NCBI GenBank assembly: GCA_902521465.1 | Contig: CABYRL010000001.1 | Span: 1-64,000, forward strand | Length of the DNA stretch: 64,000 bases | Direction of reading: 5' to 3' | Origin: an uncultured Alphaproteobacteria bacterium | GTDB lineage: Bacteria > Pseudomonadota > Alphaproteobacteria > HIMB59 | Part shown: piece by piece, positions 61,847 to 64,000 of the stretch | How positions within the stretch are numbered: position 1 is the stretch's first letter | Layout: the number at the start of each line of letters is the position of its first letter | The notes under the pieces: model-generated | What the model was told of the DNA's origin: nothing | What the model saw: only the letters and a program-made list of their open reading frames with translations | Databases searched by the model: none | Position numbers and translations under genes: made by a program

Positions 61847-62372
61847 TTAAAATTTGCGTTTCTTTATCAGAGACTCCCCATAATCTGTCATCTATGGGTA
61901 TCCACCCTTTAATAGAGGATTTATTGCCCTCAGGTATACTTACTTTCACCATTGTTTCTTTTACCTCTAACAAGTTTACAATTTTTGGTGCAAGTATTAC
62001 TCCTTTTTGAATAGTCATCCAAGACTCAGGGTCATAAGATTTCAATGCATACAGCTCAATATCCTCTAGTATCAGCAATGTTCTTTTTTTAGATAACTGA
62101 TTGTGAGCAATCCAACCTTGTATTCCATTAAATAATTCAATGCGGTACCAGTCTGTATAAGAACTCCAACTATTTCTAAACTCTTCAATAACCTTTACAG
62201 GCATATTTTCCTCTGTAAGGAGAAACTTCTCAGTTTGTTTATTCAAATCTTGATTTTCTGGATAGTGACGTAGCCAAGACTCATCATGAGCAAGAGATTT
62301 ATAATATGGAATATGTTTATCAGAGTATGCAGTCAATGGGAGTACCAGAAACAAAAGCACTAACCTGATCAT
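61839..62372 (-). CDS. Periplasmic bacterial SH3-domain protein
   Basis: A 177-aa protein with an N-terminal signal (MIRLVLLFLVLPLTAYS) and two SH3-like beta-barrel repeats: the first around DWYRIELFNGIQGWIAHNQL, the second around MVKVSIPEGNKSSIKGWIPI. GW residues at the end of each repeat are typical of bacterial SH3 and DUF1058-type domains. They bind peptidoglycan or protein partners. It begins 4 bases after betA, so the three genes betA-SH3-SOUL form one leftward operon. Confidence 0.75.
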   Translation of the reverse strand: MIRLVLLFLVLPLTAYSDKHIPYYKSLAHDESWLRHYPENQDLNKQTEKFLLTEENMPVKVIEEFRNSWSSYTDWYRIELFNGIQGWIAHNQLSKKRTLLILEDIELYALKSYDPESWMTIQKGVILAPKIVNLLEVKETMVKVSIPEGNKSSIKGWIPIDDRLWGVSDKETQILND

Positions 62373-62376
62373 TAAT

Positions 62377-64000
62377 TTATCTTTGTGAATTTTGCCAATT
62401 TGGATGGGTATAAGGTTGCAGATTTGATGGTGCTAAAAGAGGTTTTCCCAAGATGTGATCTGAGGCTTTCTCACCCGTCATTATAGATGGAGCATTAAGA
62501 TTGCCATTACATATCTGAGGAAAAATTGATGAGTCTGCAAGAAATAAATTTGAAAAACCCTTTACTTTGCAATCGTTTAGAACGACAGAAGAAGGGTCAT
62601 CTTCTTTTCCAATCTTGCAGGTACCACATGGATGATAAGCACTTTCACAATTATTTTTTATAAATTCGTCGAGACCTTCATCCGAAACAACGTTATCACC
62701 AGGTTGAATTTCATCTCCTTTAAAAGGAACTAGGGCCTCTTGACTCAGTATCTCTCTACTAAGTCTAAGTGATTTTCTAAAGTTTGGAAAATCATCTTCA
62801 TGAGACATGTAATTGAATTTTATAGTTGGTGAATCAAATGGGTCACTAGATTTTAATTTTACAAAACCTCTAGATTTTGAACGCATTGGCCCTACATGCA
62901 ATTGAAAACCGTGACCTTCGCTAGGCGCCTTTCCGTCATATCTAATTGCGACTGGAAGAAAATGAAATTGTATATCAGGATATGGTATGTTTTTATCAGA
63001 GCGAATGAAACCAAGAGTTTCAAATTGGTTTGTTGCACCTGGTCCACTTTTAAGAAACATCCATTGCATGCCGATAAGTAATTTAGAAAAAGGATTTAAA
63101 TATTTATTAAGTGTTACTAGTTGTAAACATTTGACTTGAAAATAAACTTCTAAATGATCTTGTAAGTTTTTACCAACACCTGGTAAGTTTTTAATAACCT
63201 TGATCCCCAAATTATTTAAATCATTGCCCTCTCCAATACCCGATCTTTGAAGAATTGTTGGACTATTGATAGCGCCAGCTGATAAAACAACACCAATATT
63301 TGCACTAAAGGTTTTTTTTTGGCCCCGATGGTATACTTCAACTCCCTTAGCTTTGTCTTCTTGAAATATTATTTTATCGACTAGAACCTTTGTTATGAGT
63401 TGTACATTTTTTTTCGCTAATGCAGGCTTTAAATAAGCTTTTGCTGTTGAAAAACGAGAGCCTTTCCAAACGGTCATATCAGCTGGTCCAAAACCCTCCT
63501 GTCGAAAGCCATTGTAGTCATCAGTATAGGTGTATCCCGCCTGCTCGGTAGCTTTTACAAAAGCATTGTGTAATGGGTTATCTCTTTTGCCATGAGTTAT
63601 GTTTAGAGGACCTGATTTCCCTCTAAACTCTGAATTGCCTCCGTGGCTTGCTTCCATTCTTTGAAAGTATGGAAGGACATCGGGATAATCCCAACCTTTT
63701 GCACCACTTTCTGCCCATTGATTATAATCACCAGCATTACCCCTTACATAAATCATTCCATTAATTGACGAAGACCCTCCTATAACTTTACCTCTAGGGC
63801 ACACGAGAGACCTACCATTTAAAGTTGGCTCAGGTTCTGCTTTAAAGCCCCAATCGAATTTATTCATATTCATTGGGTATGAGAGTGCTGCAGGCATTTG
63901 TATAAAAGGACTATTGTCATTGCCGCCAAATTCTAATACTAGAATTTTTAATTGAGGGTTTTCCCCAAGTCTGTAAGCGATTGTAGATCCTGCTGATCCA
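62377..64000 (-). CDS. betA: Choline dehydrogenase-like GMC oxidoreductase (5' part beyond the window)
   Basis: The frame stays open to the right edge; at least 540 residues are visible. GSAGSTIAYRL near the edge is the rest of the FAD-binding GxGxxG motif, so only a few dozen residues are missing. Other GMC marks are VCPRGKVIGGSSSINGMIYV, SAGAINSPTILQRSGIG, NLPGVGKNLQDHLEVY and the active-site ESAYHPCGTCKIG histidine with PSIMTGEKASDHI. It would oxidise choline to betaine aldehyde, joining the osmolyte genes to its left, although other alcohols are also possible for GMC enzymes. Confidence 0.85.
   Translation of the reverse strand, partial: GSAGSTIAYRLGENPQLKILVLEFGGNDNSPFIQMPAALSYPMNMNKFDWGFKAEPEPTLNGRSLVCPRGKVIGGSSSINGMIYVRGNAGDYNQWAESGAKGWDYPDVLPYFQRMEASHGGNSEFRGKSGPLNITHGKRDNPLHNAFVKATEQAGYTYTDDYNGFRQEGFGPADMTVWKGSRFSTAKAYLKPALAKKNVQLITKVLVDKIIFQEDKAKGVEVYHRGQKKTFSANIGVVLSAGAINSPTILQRSGIGEGNDLNNLGIKVIKNLPGVGKNLQDHLEVYFQVKCLQLVTLNKYLNPFSKLLIGMQWMFLKSGPGATNQFETLGFIRSDKNIPYPDIQFHFLPVAIRYDGKAPSEGHGFQLHVGPMRSKSRGFVKLKSSDPFDSPTIKFNYMSHEDDFPNFRKSLRLSREILSQEALVPFKGDEIQPGDNVVSDEGLDEFIKNNCESAYHPCGTCKIGKEDDPSSVVLNDCKVKGFSNLFLADSSIFPQICNGNLNAPSIMTGEKASDHILGKPLLAPSNLQPYTHPNWQNSQR

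Overview
This window looks like a slow-growing marine alphaproteobacterium with a streamlined genome, in or near the SAR11/Pelagibacterales or similar AT-rich clades. The reasons are very AT-rich DNA, genes packed with 1-4 base overlaps, and a set of genes for methylated osmolytes: DmdA, ProVXW, a TmpA/TmpB-like pair and BetA. CIRCE-controlled groESL and glnK-amt also fit. The assignment is an inference; no rRNA or tRNA gene is visible to anchor it.

Bases 1-29,000 are a surface-polysaccharide region with the lowest G+C of the window by eye. A long, almost gap-free leftward operon (21,410 down to about 5,575) carries a lipid-linked-sugar type ABC exporter and two separate nonulosonate (sialic-acid-like) gene sets. 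Set B is conventional: NeuB, NeuC and NeuA. Set A is unusual: a CBS-GHMP kinase fusion, a NeuB fused to a second TIM-barrel, a GmhA-like SIS isomerase and a second CMP-sugar synthetase, followed by an aminotransferase and an asparagine-synthase-like amidotransferase. Around it lie a sulfotransferase, methyltransferases, a formyltransferase, a NodB-type deacetylase and a LIC12162-type transferase. A 42-codon SDR remnant marks a recombination scar. A second small operon (25,488-22,475) joins HAD, SDR, an HpcH/HpaI aldolase and KdsB, and could make another CMP-ulosonate. An O-antigen ligase/polymerase and an MscS channel close the region.

Bases 29,000-49,200 are mostly core genes: groES-groEL with a perfect CIRCE operator and a sigma32-like promoter, an NDH-like/SelD fusion, a WecA/MraY-type transferase, CcdA, a CDP-alcohol phosphotransferase, two hydroxyacid/amino-acid dehydrogenases, Nudix, DMT and MFS transporters, MsrB, BioY, transaldolase, a Cys phosphatase, exonuclease I, RmlA and an SbmA-like transporter. 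Three small genes were found by reading: a 27-residue extremely basic protein, a 52-residue zinc-finger-like protein and a 46-residue membrane protein. A short candidate sRNA with its own promoter lies before sbcB.

Bases 49,200-64,000 are an osmolyte and nutrient block: cysE, proV-proX-proW with a hairpin after proX, a YeiH-type exporter, dmdA, an MFS carrier, RidA, a TmpA/TmpB-like oxygenase pair predicted to turn 2-trimethylaminoethylphosphonate into glycine betaine and phosphate, a glutathione peroxidase, amt-glnK, and a betA-SH3-SOUL operon that runs off the right edge. Together the genes suggest uptake of quaternary ammonium/sulfonium compounds and their use as carbon, sulfur, nitrogen and phosphorus sources.
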